Assembly: GCA_945836355.1 (NCBI GenBank)
Contig: CAMALD010000011.1
Location: forward strand, 1 to 12,394
Direction: 5' to 3'
Length of the DNA stretch: 12,394 bases
Source of the DNA: an uncultured Lachnospiraceae bacterium
GTDB lineage: Bacteria > Bacillota > Clostridia > Lachnospirales > Lachnospiraceae
Both the position numbers and the translations under genes were made by a program. Shown in pieces: positions 12,216 through 12,394 of the stretch. Position 1 is the stretch's first letter. Each line of letters begins with the position of its first letter. The notes under the pieces are model-generated. The model saw only the letters and a program-made list of their open reading frames with translations, did no database searches and was not told where the DNA came from.

Positions 12216-12394
12216 CACTGCACGTGCGAATTGTTTTCAGAGTTTTTGGCAGAAGCCCCCGGCAGTATCAGTCTCTCCGGCAGATATTTTGCCACCTCCA
12301 CCGCCACGAGACTATAGAAAACATCAATATATATACCCGCCTCGTCTTCCATCGGTGTCACATACTCCGGATAAAAATACGAAAACAACAGGCT
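12212..12394 (-). CDS. Unrecognised protein, C-terminal 60 residues (partial)
   Basis: An open frame enters from the right edge and ends at a TGA at 12214-12212. The 60 visible residues start SLLFSYFYPEYVTPMEDEAG, continue through IYIDVFYSLVAVEVAKYLPE, and end in a Ser/Asn-rich tail (ASAKNSENNSHVQC). The body looks like a folded alpha/beta end with hydrophobic and acidic residues, and the tail looks disordered. I do not recognise the family. Support for coding comes from the uninterrupted frame to the edge, plausible composition and common orientation with its neighbours; the start lies outside the window. No terminator separates it from the T-box promoter, so read-through into the leader is possible. 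Confidence 0.6.
   Translation of the reverse strand, partial: SLLFSYFYPEYVTPMEDEAGIYIDVFYSLVAVEVAKYLPERLILPGASAKNSENNSHVQC

Overview
This window looks like a chromosomal segment from a Gram-positive Clostridia-type bacterium, most likely Lachnospiraceae. The basis is a Firmicutes gene set (YhaM, MutS2 with a Smr tail, TrmL, a T-box leader), strong AGGAGG-type ribosome binding sites, and roughly balanced base composition. The family assignment is inference. Every gene I can support lies on the minus strand, so transcription runs from high to low coordinates. I see no insertion sequence, prophage, CRISPR array, tRNA or rRNA.

In transcription order: (1) the 3' end of an unrecognised gene enters at the right edge (12394-12212). 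(2) A consensus promoter (12215-12187) and a long T-box riboswitch leader ending in a strong terminator (12180-11862) precede a three-gene group. This group is a divergent PurM/HypE-like (AIR-synthase-fold) protein, an Lrp/AsnC-type regulator, and a class I PLP aminotransferase. The last two overlap at GTGA. (3) A stand-alone cheX follows, with its own promoter and a terminator that begins inside its last codons. (4) trmL and mutS2 form a tRNA-modification / DNA-maintenance pair, followed by an OmpR-family response regulator and its HAMP histidine kinase. (5) Next is a membrane-anchored HtrA-like protein with a C-terminal PDZ domain, in which all three protease-triad positions appear replaced. 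(6) Last are the YhaM 3'-5' exoribonuclease and the 5' part of a TrmA/RlmD-family rRNA uracil methyltransferase that leaves the window at base 1.

The RNA-oriented genes (trmL, yhaM, rlmD-like) and mutS2 are conserved housekeeping functions. The two-component system next to the HtrA-like gene resembles the CssRS/HtrA envelope-stress arrangement of Bacillus, but here the HtrA domain looks non-catalytic, so a sensing or scaffolding role is more likely. The most unusual unit is the T-box-controlled PurM/HypE-like gene with Lrp and aminotransferase: charged-tRNA sensing would govern a protein family not normally linked to aminoacylation. Smaller oddities are three exact-40-bp-period degenerate copies of the HtrA-like gene's 3' end, a four-copy 16-17-bp A-rich repeat just upstream of the rlmD-like gene, and loss of the LDxR motif in the MutS2 Smr domain.
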